DNA of 64,000 bases from Nigrospora sphaerica (lineage: Eukaryota; Ascomycota; Sordariomycetes; Amphisphaeriales; Apiosporaceae). Made by a program: the position numbers and the translations under genes. The DNA lies in NCBI GenBank assembly GCA_018287875.1, contig JAGVVL010000002.1, positions 6,820,001 through 6,884,000 on the forward strand, given 5' to 3'. Of this stretch, positions 11,124 through 23,900 are shown piece after piece; the first letter of the stretch is position 1; every line of letters begins with the position of its first letter. The notes beneath the pieces were generated by a model, which was not told the origin of the DNA, did not search any database, and saw only the letters and a program-made list of their open reading frames with translations.

Positions 11124-11402
11124 ATGACTGTCAACACGTCCCGCCCTGTGCATGCAGACGAGCCTGAAACCGAAACGTATGTATGCATCCATGCTGTGTC
11201 TTGTGGCTATACTTTTGAGCGCAATACTAAAGCCCGCGCATACAGTGTCACCTTGGCTGGGCAACCAGTGAACGACGCCGGGAGTCCCCAGATTCCCTCT
11301 CCATCCTTCGAGCCATCCCCCATGTTAGATCGATGGTCCCGGGAGAAAAGTCAGGACAAAATGCCCATCAGCGAGTTCTTCGTCCAGCAGGGCCTCTTGT
11401 AA
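11124..11402 (+). CDS. probable small protein of unknown function
   Basis: I do not recognise this protein. Exons 11124..11176 and 11246..11402 give 69 residues. The case for a real gene is the intron: donor GTATGT, a near-perfect TACTAAA branch site at 11225-11231, and acceptor ATACAG. A putative 5'-UTR intron (GTGTGT...CGCAG, 11039-11105) precedes the ATG. The product is hydrophilic, Pro/Ser-rich in the middle (SPQIPSPSFEPSP), and ends DRWSREKSQDKMPISEFFVQ. The stop is ambiguous: TAA at 11400 overlaps a textbook donor (CTT|GTAAGT). If that site were spliced to the acceptor at 11639 (CTTGCAG|GACG), the tail would instead become a short hydrophobic end finishing near 11685. It has no obvious partner; cystathionine beta-lyase converges on it. 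Confidence 0.45.
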   Translation: MTVNTSRPVHADEPETETYVCIHAVSCGYTFERNTKARAYSVTLAGQPVNDAGSPQIPSPSFEPSPMLDRWSREKSQDKMPISEFFVQQGLL

Positions 11403-11712
11403 GTCTTGGCCAGCCATGTCCGCCGGCATGGGGCTGACTGAGGGGGTAGTAGTAGGCGCGGCAGTTCCTAATTCATGGGGCCTCGTGGACCCCGCGTGTC
11501 GTGGTTGTTGTATTTGTCTTATGATTCGTGGGAAGGCGGCGCTCGACAGGCTCGGCGTACGCCGTGCTTGGGATGAAATGGGCCCATGGCAGTTCCGAAT
11601 ATGTGCTTTTCTTTGAATAAATTCGTTCTCGCTTGCAGGACGTTGCCGGTGGCTCTAGTGTTTCTTTACCGTCATGCTTGAACTGCAAACCGGGTCCGAC
11701 GTGCTCATGAAA

Positions 11713-13103
11713 TCACGATACTGTTGCCGCAGGTTGTTCAGCGTTGGCTGTCGCCTGAAAGCCTTCCAGACTGATGGTGACGGCCCCCGCTTGTACCAGC
11801 TGTTCCGGGTCAGTCTTTGGCTCTGTTATGCAAGTCTTCCTGTATGCCGTGCGTGACTTACCGACCGCGAGAGATCCTCAATGAGGTCGTTTGCGTCTTC
11901 GATGCCAACGCAGAGGCGAATGATGTCCTCGGGCATCTGCCTCTCCTCTCGCGTCTTGGCGTCGATGCTGGCATGGCTCATTCGGCAGGGCATACTAATC
12001 AGACTATTGACACACCCAAAGCTGACGCTGATGCCGAAAAGACGGGCGGCTTCCACGATGCGCTCCGAGAGATGCACGTCGCCCGTCTCGAACGACAGAA
12101 CCGCGCCAGCGCCTCGGGCCATGGACCAGTGAAGGTCGTATTGGGGGTGGGACTTGAGGCCCGGATAGCGGACCTTGAAGCCGTGGGACTCGAGGAACTC
12201 GGCAATGGCCTGGGCGTTGGCCTGCTGTTTCTCCATACGGATGGCCAGTGTCTTGACACCGCGCATCAGCAAGAACGAGTCGTTGGGCGACAGGCCGCAG
12301 CCGGTCGAGTTGATGGTAAAATACATCTTGTCACCGAGGGCCGGGTCATTACAGGCAATGATGCCGGCCATAATATCATGGTGGCCCGAGAGGTATTTCG
12401 TGCCGGACTCATAGACGATGTCGGCTCCCAACTCCAGGGGGTTGCAAAGCATGGGGGACAGCATGGTGTTATCAACGATGACAAGAGCCTTGGGGTTGGC
12501 CTCGTGGACGGCCCGGGCAATCGAGGTGATGTCGACGATCTTGATCAGGGGGTTGGTGGGAGTCTCGAGGAGGACCATGGCCGTCTTGTCCGATACGACA
12601 TCGCGTACCCGGTCGGCCTGCGTCGTGTCGACGTGATGAACGACGATGCCCTGGTTGGAGGACAGGTAGGTGAGGAGGCGGTTAGTGCCTCCGTAGAGGT
12701 CGTCGCCGGTGATGACCTCGTCGCCAGGGCGCAGCATCCTCGTGATGACGTCCAGAGCCCCCATGCCCGAGCCAACGGCGAGGGCACGCGCAGCGTTCAT
12801 GATCTTGGCCATGTGGCGCTCGAGGTGCGTCCTGGTCGGGTTGCCGGAGCGTGTGTAGTCATACTCATTGCCGCCGCTTGCCGACGTTTGCTTGAAAGTG
12901 GCCGACTGGTAGATGGGGATGCTGGAGGCGCCATACTGGTCCTTGGAATCGGTATAGACGAGCTCGGTGGCGAGGGCGTAGCGGCGGCGCCCATTGGAAG
13001 GACTGGACGGGGCGGGCGAGGGTGGGAGGTCGTGACCATCGAGGTCCAGGGCCTTGTTGACGGGTGCGCTCGAGGCAGAAGCGTCGGCATTGGACGCGGC
13101 CAT
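11713..13103 (-). CDS. cystathionine beta-lyase (PLP-dependent)
   Basis: The enzyme cleaves cystathionine to homocysteine, pyruvate and ammonia in methionine synthesis (the Aspergillus metG / Neurospora met-2 step). Exons on the minus strand are 11862..13103 and 11713..11799; the join TCG|GTAAGT to AACAG|CTG yields the proper C-terminus DLSRSLVQAGAV and 442 residues. Cys/Met-metabolism PLP family motifs are visible: YDYTRSGNPTR near residue 95, VGSGMGALDV, the Schiff-base Lys about residue 236 in ESGTKYLSGHHD, and the C-terminal RMSHASID block. The start chosen is ATG at 13103; an in-frame ATG at 13259 would add 52 residues of Pro/Arg-rich sequence unlike the family, although a transit peptide cannot be excluded. 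Beta-lyase is preferred over gamma-lyase from the YDLHWSMARGAGAVLSFETG region, but this is a judgement from memory. Confidence 0.9.
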
Positions 13104-15646
13104 TGTGATGGAGAGGGGGGAGAGCCCGGCGGCACAGGGGACAGGCTTTCGGTGCTGGTGTGGCGGTGGTAGGAAACACTGTGGGAGTAGACGGGCGCAG
13201 GAGGATGGAAGGACTGATATGGTTCTAGTTAATTGTTTTGAAAGTTGCCAGCCGATCACTTAACTCCCACGCAACTTCTTCTCACATAGCGAAGCCGGGG
13301 CAGCCAATTGACCCCAAGGTCCGATTCCGCTGCAGGGACGGTCGGGTCATGCCAAATGGCGGCGGGGCTTCTGGGGTAAATCCTGGGAGGGGTCGATAGG
13401 AAGATATAGAGTACATGTGCGGAGCCCGCCGACAAAGGAGTAGTCATAATAAACACGCGCCACTGCGGGATCCTCGGAAACCAACGTCTGTATGAGGAGG
13501 TAAATTATGGTGCATGGTGTTACACATGGCCCTTATACCGCACACAGTACCCATTGCTGGGATTGGCATCGTTATCGCTACAATCAACTGATGGCTAGCC
13601 GCCACTGCTACTGATAAATCCCAAGTCGAATAATTGCGGCTCTTCAGTGGCCGGTTACATCACTGAACAAATGAATCTCGCCGACCGATTGACAATGCGT
13701 GTATTGGCGTTTGCGCGAAATAATCTGCTTGGCCCCACTCACATCCTGCGGACTAGGTATTTCCAACCAGGGAGAGAACGCCGGTCTGGATGACGTGATC
13801 GCAACTTCAGACTGCGACACACACGGGCAATTGGAACTGCCAGCTGCCAACTGGTGCGGCGCACTTCCATTGCGGTTGGTCCTTCGTAATTGAAGCGAAG
13901 ACAACCACCACGAGAGGGCTGCCATATTTCTAGACCGTTGGTGTGCCTCTGTACTTGTGGTGATGTTAAAGACAACAAAAGTCTTTTGCCGAACCACTTA
14001 CCCGGTAAGTCCGCTCCGCATCAGGACTCCAGAAATGCTCCGATGACAAGGCCTCGCTTGCCCTTCATTACCGTTCAAAGACCGAGACACCTCGGAGATG
14101 CGTACAGCAAAGAGCTTCGACGCCCATACCAGGGTTCTCAAGGGTTAGCGTAGCGATGTATGGTTTTCTGTGACAGCTTCAAGGTGCCATCAATCTCATT
14201 GGTTGTCTTCTGTGCACATTATACGCTGGTGATAATATGGGATATGGGCAGGGCTTGTTACGTTTGCCTATATCGCAGTCCAAGATTCAGTCAAGAACTT
14301 GTTCAAAAAGTCACGTCCCCTTTGCAACCCGGGACTGGCCCGGCGAACTCACGCGTTGGCAATCCGAGAGTCTACCTGGGTCGTCGAAGAAATCGAAGCT
14401 GGCCATAATGTTCGCTACCTAAATGCATGCACATATATGGATTCTCAAAGGTTGACCCGGCCGAATCGGTCGTCCTCCAAGGATTTCGATTTGTGCCTAG
14501 AAACCAAGATTGAAAACCATGTCGGATTTTCCAGCTTGGCTTGGAGCAAAGAGATGGGCGCGTTGCTTATTATAAGAGCACCTCCCATGGTATTCCCGCG
14601 AGGCGCAGACATTCCCTATGGCAGAGTGGGTTGACCGTTGGCCATGACATGTATGCACACTGTGAGCACTGGAAGGCTTGCACGCCAGATTGCAACGGCC
14701 AGTCAAGCCATTCCTGTCGTACGTTGAATGCTATTGGTTCGCACCTGTTTCCAGTCGGCGAAGCTCAGGTAACAAACAACCTAACGTCTTGCTTGGGTTG
14801 TCACACTCCCATCCGTCCCATCCCACCAACAGACCACATACACGGCGACGCAACACCGCGCATCCCCAAGGTAAGTGCCTCCCGCCCTACCAGCTGTCCA
14901 AGTCGCGGCATCGCCACTCTACGACAACACGCCCTGGCCTTGGCATTTGACCGGCGGCCACTTACCGTCGAGTGACAGGGTCGCCTCGCCCGCCAGGTAC
15001 AACTACATCCGGTTACGGGGAAGCCGCTCCACTCCAGAACCCAAGCCGGCTCCCAGCGGTTGCCGTCACAAGACGGCCGTCGAGTTGCTGCGCGCGCAAC
15101 TGGCACGAGCGGCTAAGTAGTGTACGCTCGTACGGAGTTTTTAGGCCCAAGCCCCGGCCGTCGCGAAAGGGACGTTTGGTTGGTCGCCCTGTGTGTGCCC
15201 CCGATACAGCGCTGGAGGTCGGTAACGCGAGGAGGCGTAAGGCTGACTCGGCGACGCTCGGGTACGGGATCTCCCCACACGCTGGCACCAGCTTTTTCAT
15301 GGCTGGACGCCCCTGTCGGCGCTGGGCACACCCCCCCCGGCAAAGACCTGACGAACGTGGGTGGGTGCGCGCAACTCCGCGACAGGCAACAAATCTGAGG
15401 ACGAGGACTGCGAGTTCGCGAGTGATCTCCCATCGCCCACACGCACGCCCGTCAAACATCCTGTCGCGCGCCCACCACGCCCGCCCACGCCCGCCCACGC
15501 CTGCGCCCGCCCCTACGCCCGGCCCTGCCCGTCTGTCCACCTGCTTGCCTGGCCGCTGTGCTACCGAGCGCGCTGTGTGAGCCTGCCAGCCTATCGGTTC
15601 CGATTCTACAAGCCATCCAACCTGTGCGCGTGGAAGCGAGACAGCC
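13104..15646. other. intergenic region, divergent promoters of the lyase and SSXT genes
   Basis: About 2.5 kb with no gene I can support. The left part is moderately AT-rich. The right part (15460-15545) holds short tandem ACGCCCGCCC-like units and is C-rich, typical of a fungal transcription start region. Short ORFs in 13.6-14.9 kb have no motif. Confidence 0.45.
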
Positions 15647-17604
15647 ATGTACTCGGCCAACTATGGCTTCCCCAATGCTGCTGGTCAAACCTTCAATGGC
15701 GCCCCACCCTCGCAGAACGCTCATTTGCAGCCTGGCCAAGGTCCGAATCCCAACCAGCAGCCGTCGCCCCAGCACCAGCAGCATCAGCAGCACCAGCAGC
15801 AGCATCAGCAACACCAGCAACCGATGATGTACAATCCACAGCAGTTCCCCATGGGCCCCCAGGGCGCCGCCGCCTCCGCCTTCCCCGGCGCTCCTAACAT
15901 GATGCCCGGAGTCGGCCCTGCAGGTGCCATGATGCAGAATACCGGCATGCCGCACATGGCTGCTGCCAATGGCCAGAGTAAGCCCGTTTCTCGTGTCTCC
16001 CGTTGCTCGCCCGTCCACGCCTATACCCGTTTGTGTCTCCTCGTCTTCTCGTCCCTCGCTGTGTCGCCTTCTGTGCCCGTGTCTCCTCGTGCCCTTTTCT
16101 GTTGGTCTGTCGACCTAAGGCCGTGTGCCCTTGACTACGCATGCCGCCGCGTTACCGACCTGCAAGGAGGCACCATCGCGCGGCCCCGAGGTTGAAGACG
16201 GCAAGGAACTGTCCATCTCGCCTTGTTACACGTATAGCTGCCGGGCTAAGTATGCTGACTTCAGCCTCTCTGAGCAGTGCCCAACTATCAGACACCCTAC
16301 TCGGGTTCACCCTATGGCGGCGGTGTCCCAACGTCGGTCGCACCTCAGATGAATGTGCCTCCGAATTATTCCATGGGAGGCGGCATGTCTATGTCTGGAT
16401 TCTCTATGCATCCAGGGCAGATGACCCCACAGCAGCACCAGCAGCAACAACAGCACCAACACCAACAGCACCAGCAGCATCAGCAGCATCAGCAGCACCA
16501 GCAACACCAGCACCAGCAGCAACAGCAACACCAGCACCAGCATCAGCAGCAACACCAACACCAGCAACACCAGCAGCAGCAGCAGCAGATGATGCAGCAA
16601 CGTATGACGCCACATCCGCAAAACGCCGGCGGTATGCCCAACAACACCCCTCAACGGCCGTTTCCCGGCCAGAACCAGGGTCAGGTTCCTCATGGAACGC
16701 CCACGCCAAACAATGCCATGTCTTCGCAGCAAGGCCAGTTTCCGGCACCACCGAACCCCCAGGGTACTCCCCAGAGCCAGACGCCGAACAGTGGTCAGCA
16801 ACCACCCCAACCAATGACGTCCACGAACATCCAGACACCACAGACACCCACGTTCCCGTCCAACGTGCAAGCTGGCGCCATCAACGGCGCATCTGCGAGT
16901 ACCGCACCGCTCAGCCCCGGAGCAGACTCGCGGGATAAGGAGAGGGTTGCGGTCCTACTGGAGATCAACAACGAGCTGCTGGTGGAAGCTATGCAAATTC
17001 AACAGACCCAGACGGCACTGAAAAAGGAACACGCGTCGCCAAAGGAAGGGGCCGGCAATGACGGAGACAAGAAGGACAAGGAAGAGGAAGAACTGGGACA
17101 GGACTATTTGCAGTACGTTTTACTTGGCGCAGTTTGCAAGTCAAAATCTCAACTGACGCGACCTCTAGGTGCATGCGCCGGCTGCAGACCAACCTCGCCT
17201 ACCTTGCCGCGTTGGCAGACAAGAAAGGCTCGACGCAGCTCCCGCCATGCCCGGCCTACTTGAAGGCTCCGCCGCTGCATACGAAGATCAAGCTGAGGTC
17301 AATGCCAGGGCCTGATGGGGCAGAGGGCAAGGGAGAGCCCTCGGACAGGGACGAGACGGCCAAATACCTTACCGAGTTGTACTCGAAGCTGCAAGGGCTC
17401 TATCCGGACGTAGATCCGAACAAGGAGCCCACGTTTCAGATGTCCAGCAACCGGCAGGGAACAAATACCGTCAAGCCCGGTGCTCAAACTCCCAGTCAAG
17501 CCAGCCCGGTGCCAGGTAATAAGCAAACGCCCACGATGGCGGCGGCCGCCACACCAGCGCAGTTGCAGTCGGGCCAGCACATCACGAACACACCGGGCAT
17601 GTGA
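15647..17604 (+). CDS. SS18/SSXT-like Gln-rich protein, likely SWI/SNF subunit
   Basis: Exons 15647..15977, 16278..17112 and 17169..17604 give 533 residues. The first two thirds are low complexity: Gln/His runs (CAG/CAA/CAC codons at about 15767-15822 and 16431-16588) with Met, Pro and Gly. The conserved part spans the second intron: RDKERVAVLLEINNELLVEAMQ, then a charged insert, then DYLQCMRRLQTNLAYLAALAD. This matches the order and key residues of the SSXT N-terminal domain (N..L...I...Q, then Q..L..NL.YLA.IAD), found in SS18 and plant GIF coactivators, where it docks onto the SWI/SNF ATPase module; yeast Snf11 is the proposed counterpart. The SSXT motif here is at the C-terminal side instead of the N-terminus. 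The assignment rests on motif likeness, not on a search. Confidence 0.7.
16431..16588 (+). repeat. CAN triplet repeat coding poly-Gln/His
   Basis: An imperfect CAG/CAA/CAC/CAT tract of about 50 codons encodes alternating Gln and His. Codons are mixed, which limits but does not prevent slippage. A shorter similar tract lies at 15767-15822. Confidence 0.85.
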
Positions 17605-20600
17605 AGTCGCGGTATAAGGTAATTCTCACATTTCGGCCACGGGGCTTACCGGCGGCCACGCTCGCCGACCGGGACCTTTCGATCCATATGTATAGGTGTT
17701 TTTGGCACAAGGAAATACCAAGGTTGCGTGTTATGGGGGAGGGACAGAAAACGTTACAGATTCATCGTCATGGCGGCGGAGTTATAGGACCCGGATGGGG
17801 GGGGAGTTGGCGTCGAGGGCGTGTAGTAGTGCACTTGCGCGGTATACTGGTTTTCAGTGCTTGCGTATATACCACTAGCCCCAGAAAGGATATGCCATAG
17901 CCCTGGTTAAGTTAAAGTAGACAGCGGGGATGGTCCTCCACGGATGTCCCCCGCTGTGCTTCTCAACTCCTCCAAAATCAAGCGGGCGGGGTGGGTACCC
18001 ACGGCCGTACCACTACGGTGTTCCCCGGGGCTCACAGCGGAACGGATGAGTTGCCCGTGGTGGCGAAGCTCCAGGGAGACTGAGGGCATCGAAAGCGATC
18101 GATGAGTAGACGTGCATTGCCTCGTTGTTGGCCCACCGGGAGGAGACGGGCTGTTTAGGGCGCATGAGAACCCTGCGAACATGACATTGTCAAATAGTCG
18201 GTGTGCAAATAATACTACGTGACCTACAGTTTACCTGCAGCTACTATAGCACGTATGCCTTGGACCTAGTCACGGAAGGGCATAAATGGATACCTCGGGA
18301 GGGATAGGCAGGGCGGTGTCTTGAGGTCGGCAGCACCGACGAGTGTATGGTTCCCGCGGTGGGTATACACTTGGATACGCCCTCGCTGGCTGTGCCGCCA
18401 GCGCGCTGCCGGCGAGGTTATCATACGCGCGCGCGCCATGCAGGTGGTAGGGCATGCAACGCATCGGGGGGCAGGAGGTTGGGGTTGGCGAGGCTGTACG
18501 AATCGGACCCGACGCCACGGTGGTTCGCAGCTGCCACGGTTGAGACGGGATGTTGTCACCAGGCGTCTCGGGCGACCCACGGAGACAGTGAGCGCTGGGA
18601 TGCCGCTCTGTTTCGAAACAGAGGTGGTGGACAACAGGCAAGGCGCGGGAAGAGGGAGGGTTCGAGGGCGATCGAGTGATCAGAAACAAGCGATCTAGCG
18701 TTGCGGAAGACGGCAAGGTCGTGGTTTGAAGAAGGTTCTCTGGCCATCGGTGGGTGAAGAGGAAGGGATTGCCGACGATGAGCAAGATGCGAATGGATCC
18801 TCAGCTCCTACCTTACCGTTCGTGGCTAGGTGATGATGTCCACGGCAGGGGAGCGGAGCCGTAAAGCGGTTCCGTGTCATGCACGGGCGGGCGGCCAATG
18901 GGCGCGTCGCAAAGCCCGGCGCGTCGAGCGTGGTGGTGATGCTGACTCGCAGAAGCTCGGGTCCAGATTGGCCGGGGCTTTCTGCCCTCCCCAATACCCC
19001 TGAAATCCGTTTGCTTGACGACAAGGGTGGATAATTAGAATGTCGCAAGTGGGCCAGCCAGCTCCCTGTTGCCACAGGCCGTACGAAGGGCCTAAATGAG
19101 GATCTCAGCGCTCTCCTTGGTCGCGCGCCGGGGGGCGTTTAGCCACATGCTACGCCGGCTGGCGCCTGTCTGGCGACCGAGGCGCTCCACGACCAAGAGG
19201 TCGCGACGTGGAGGGAGGATCGTGATGGCTGGCAGCGGGTAAGAAAAAGGTTGTTGGACGGGCGGGTTGGGTTGACTGGTCGCGCGACGCGACAAGTCTT
19301 GCAGCATCCCGACGGCAGCAGCTCGATTCAGGCACGGGCGTCTGCTGATTGGTTCGTCCTTCCGCCCTCCCCAACCCAGGGAGAGAAGGAGGCTCCTGGG
19401 ACGGCTGCAGTGGCTTCGGGGTGACTAGGTGACCGAGATAGCTAGCAATGTGTATCGCTACATAAGTACCTGCCTAATGGGTAAAATAGCCAATGCTATG
19501 CAGGTACACCCTGCATACCATCTCGAAGCACATAGAACAAATGATTGGAAGCATACCTGGTTACATTGCATTCCACGTTCTACGCACGATGTATGTATTC
19601 GTGGGGTGCCATAGAAGGTACCTAGCGAGGTATGTAGTAGGTAGCAGCCAGGATGTGGGGGACCAGTTGGGTGCAAACATCGATTGGAGTAGCGGCGGCG
19701 GCGGCAGCAGCAGCAGCAGCAGCAGGAGAGGTGCAGCTACTGCACCTTTGTGAGCCGCCCTGCATGGCAGCGGTTGCTTTTCGGTCTGCCCATCCAGGAA
19801 CCATTTGGATGGGATGGATGGGAGACGGACCAGAAGCAGGGCCGCGAAGGCCAAACACCCCAATGAATCGCCCCCCTCTCCCTCCTTTCCCTGATCCTTC
19901 ATCCGCCAGTCGCTCGTTCCTGGCCGCCGTCGTATACGCACGCTCCTTATTGCCTCCTTCTGATGTAGTGGCCTCTCTACCCAAGACTGCGACGTCACGA
20001 CAGGCCCGCACGTCTGCCGGCAACAGACCCTCATTCTTCGAGCCGCACGCTGCACTGATCAAAAAACACCCGTGGACCCTTCCCTTGTTCTGGCCACGGC
20101 GTCGGTTCGCCCTGGCCGTCCGCTCTCTCCCTCCCTCTTGTCCACCCGCTCCCTGCCCCTCCGAGGTATCATCACGCCGGGCCGGACTGGCGCTTCTGGA
20201 TCCCACCTCCGTACGAGCCCACCTCGCCTGGCGGCTCATTACCACGTCGTGTTCCCTGTTGACGGGCTCGCAGCCCGTCGTGCCAGACGCCAGACAGCTC
20301 GAGTCTCCAGACTGCAACTGAGACAAAGAGGAGGGCATCAATCCACAATCCGTACTAGACCCTCCCCGAACCTGGGTTGAACCCACCAGCCCCTACCTAG
20401 TCTGATGCGCCCCTGCCCGCCTGCCTCCCCGGGCGGTGCCTCCCAGCGGTCAATCCGAGCGCTGCCTTGGGTCTTTTCCTCCAGTGCTGCAGGCCTTTGA
20501 GCGGCGGCATAATATTCCACTTCTCTGGAAAGTGGCGAAGACATATCCCGTGCCGCCCAAAGAAACGGCACCCAGAACCGCAGCCGGTTTGGGTAGACTA

Positions 20601-20918
20601 CGCAGCCGCTCCCCCGGGCCTCTCGTTTGCATCACCCGGAAGCCGAGCCAAACCCACCCGTGAAAATCAAGCAACACCAGCCCGCGCGACTCGATCGTTC
20701 CTTGACGGCTTGGAACCTGTCCGTCGTTCGTGCTATCATAGCCTGTTGCCGCGCCTCGTTACCGAGTAACGACCCGGAGTCCTAGCCCCAGAACGTCCGA
20801 CTAGTCTAAAGTTTGAGCGGCCGTTGCTGTGGACCGCCTATCTGCATTCCAGTCCTCACCCGCCACTTTTTCCAACCCCCCATCGCTGCTGAGACCCCGA
20901 GGGTCTGCACCTGGCAAG
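17605..20918. other. large intergenic region upstream of the TBC gene
   Basis: About 3.3 kb between two plus-strand genes. It includes a (GGC)n(AGC)n microsatellite at 19691-19725 and several TACCTA/AGGTAC motifs near 19464, 19502 and 19617. Three long frames overlap on both strands at 19.6-20.4 kb, which points to stop-poor GC-rich DNA, not genes. The last ~500 bp are likely TBC leader sequence. Confidence 0.45.
19691..19725. repeat. GGC/AGC trinucleotide microsatellite
   Basis: Four GGC units run directly into seven AGC units. It lies in noncoding DNA upstream of the TBC gene. Confidence 0.8.
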
Positions 20919-23900
20919 ATGGACGCAGACCCGGAGAAGCAGCAGAATACCGAAGCCAAGCCTATCGCCGTAGACACGAACCCAGCACCGACATCTAAGC
21001 CCGGTTCGAGGCCCGTCACCATGGTCCAGTCTCCTGTTGAGGGGGGACCCCAGGCGGGGATAACCTCCATCGCGGGAAATTCGCCCACCGAGGAAAAAAA
21101 GTCGGTTGTGAAAGAATCGCCGGTCGAGAAAGCATCGCTTGCCGAGACGGAACCGCCCACCGACAGACGATCGCTGGTCGAGAAAGAATCACCAGCCGTA
21201 AAAGAACTCCTAGCTCGGCACGACTCGCCCATCGAGGAAACACCGCTGGCTAAGGAAGAACTGCCAGCAGAACGAGAGTCACTGGTTCGGGAACAGCTCC
21301 TCATCGAGAAAGAGTTGCCCGTCGAGCAAGAATCGCCGGCACAGCAAAAAGTGTCAACCGAGAGAGAGTCGCTGGCTCGGGAAGAGCCGCCCGCTAAGAA
21401 AGACTTGCCGGCACAGCAAGAACCGCCGGCCGAGAAAGAATCCGCAGCCGAGGACGACCCGGAGCTCGAGACAAAGCTGTCGATCCAGCAGGAATCGCCC
21501 GTCCCGAAACAATCGCCCGTCATCAGAGAATCCTCGGTTGAGAAGGACGAGTCTGCTATCCCCGGACACGAGTCCATGGTGACTGTCCGCTTGTCGGAAC
21601 CGCCTAGTCTGGTGGTCGATACAGACTTGCCGCCGGCTATGCCCACGAGGCGCAGCATATTCGGACCTGAGTACACGCCGACGCCGACACCGACGAGCGC
21701 GAAGCCATCTTCGCTGAGAAGTGAAGATAGAATAGACGAAGTGGACGAAGAAAACGAAGATCTGATGCTGGGGAACACAGTTGCAGCAGCGACAGGCTTA
21801 GCTACCCCGGGAGAAGGAGACGAAGATGAAATCTCAGCTAGGTCGTCGCTGCGAGAGACGGGGGCGGAACGGCAAAATCTGCAGCAAGAACTCGAGGATG
21901 CATCTTACGACGAGGACGCAAGGGGTCCCGGGTCGCCCTCGTCGAGGCGGGACTCGGTCGGATCCGAGTCGGAAGACGAGGTCAACTGGGACGCGTTGCA
22001 GAAGAAGGAGGACGAGCAAGCACAGGACCAGCAGGATGACAACGTAAGTTTACTATCTGCCAGGTGCCGGCCGACGTCTCTGTTTCAAACTTTGGACCGC
22101 GACAGAGCGGAGGGGAGCTCTCAGGCCACGCCCGCCCGCGCCTTGACTGTGCATTGAAGATGGTACTAACCCAGTCCGCCCCCTACAGTCGACAGCGATG
22201 CTGCTGGCCCGTCTCGAAGAGGAGAACAACAAGCTGGCAGTCAACCCCAAGGGTGTCAAGGTGAAGGTGGTGGAGCAGCCGGCAATGCGACGGCCGCGAC
22301 CGCCATCGATGGCGCAAATGAAGCAGATGGTTAACGGCCCAACGCCCGGGGCGCTCCGCTACTCGGTGCTGCCGCCGCCGCCCATGACGGAGCTCGAGTT
22401 CTACATGGCGTTGGTCAAGGACTACCAGCAGACAGCGGCGCGTCTGCCGACACTGCTGTCCAAGAAGATCCGCAAGGGCATTCCCCCGCCCCTGCGCGGC
22501 GTTGTGTGGCAGAGTATGGCGGGCGCGCGCGACTCGAGCCTCCTGGAACAGTTCGACCGGCTCAGCGGCGAGTCAAGCCCCTATGAAGGCCTCATTGGCA
22601 AGGACCTGGGTCGAAGTTTCCCGGGCGTGGATATGTTCCGCGACCCGGAGGGCGATGGACAGCGCATGCTGGGGCGGGTGCTGAAATGCTTCAGCCTCTA
22701 CGACCAGAAGATCGGCTACTGCCAGGGCCTTGCTTTTCTTGTCGGGCCGCTGCTGATGCACATGCCCGACAGCCAGGCGTTCTGCGTGCTGGTCCGGTAA
22801 GTGCACCCGAGCAATCCTGGATGGGGCGCGGGAAAGTCAAATAACGAAACGGACCGCTGACATGGGGAGGATTTGACAGGTTGATGGACCAATACGATCT
22901 CCGGTCTTGCTTTTTGCCTGACTTGTCGGGGCTGCACGTCCGCATCTACCAGTTCCGCGAACTGCTGCGCGCCAACTTGCCCAATCTGTCAGGGCACTTG
23001 GACGAGCTGCAGGTCGATCCGGCGTACGTATCGCAGTGGTTCCTTTCGTTTTTTGCTGTGACTTGCCCCTTGCCCATGCTGTTTCGCATTTACGACGTCA
23101 TTTTCGCCGAGGGCGCATCCGAGACGATCATGCGGGTTGCCCTGTCACTCATGCAGAAGAACGAGAGCCGCATCCTGGCCTGTTCGGAGCTAGAGGATGT
23201 CATGCAGCTGCTACTTTCGCGCGGCCTGTGGGATTGCTATCACTATAACGCGGACGAATTTGTCGACGATTTCGTTTCTCTGTCCGGTGTGGTGTCGCGC
23301 GAGAAGCTAGCACAACTCGAGTTGAACTACCGGGAGGCGCAGATCGCTACCACAAATGCCCCGCGAAGCTCCGACGTTACGACGGCCGCGTCCCGTTTTT
23401 TGGGTCGCCTCTGGACCACCTCCAGTTCATCCCCTAAATCCGCCCTGGGTGCCCTGTCCCCTGGACTCATTGCACCATCACGCCCCTTAAGCATGCTTCG
23501 TCGCAGCACCTCCAAACAGAGCCTGGCCTCGACACTCAATTCGATGGATGCGAGTTCGGCCAGTGTTTTGAGCACAGCTTCCACCGATGCGACCACCATT
23601 TCCCGCGACTCGTCTTCGAATGCCGACGATGCATCCATCCGCGAATCCACCCCGACGGCGCCCAAGCAGTCGGCGCGCAGCCACCACCAGAGCAGCAATG
23701 CGAGCGAGAACAAGGCCCTGCACACGCAGATTGAGGACTTATTGACGGCCTTCAGCGAGCTGCAGCGCAATCATGCCCTGTTAGCGACGGATCTCCAGCG
23801 CGAACGGGAACAGCGCGAAGAGGAGCGACAGGCCGTCAAGTCGTTACTAGACGGGCTTAAGAAGACCAAGAAGCACACCAACACCACAACCCCAACCGCC

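Noticed and set aside
11817..13172. 451-codon plus-strand ORF opposite cystathionine beta-lyase
   Set aside because: It is the exact antisense of a confirmed PLP enzyme with correct splice joins; its composition follows from the codon bias of the real gene.
19622..20386. 254-codon minus ORF and overlapping 222-codon plus ORF
   Set aside because: Several long frames overlap on both strands around a GGC/AGC microsatellite, as expected by chance in GC-rich DNA.
20829..20918. 30-codon extension of the TBC protein from a GTG codon
   Set aside because: The extension begins with GTG, and fungal nuclear genes start at ATG; the first in-frame ATG is at 20919.
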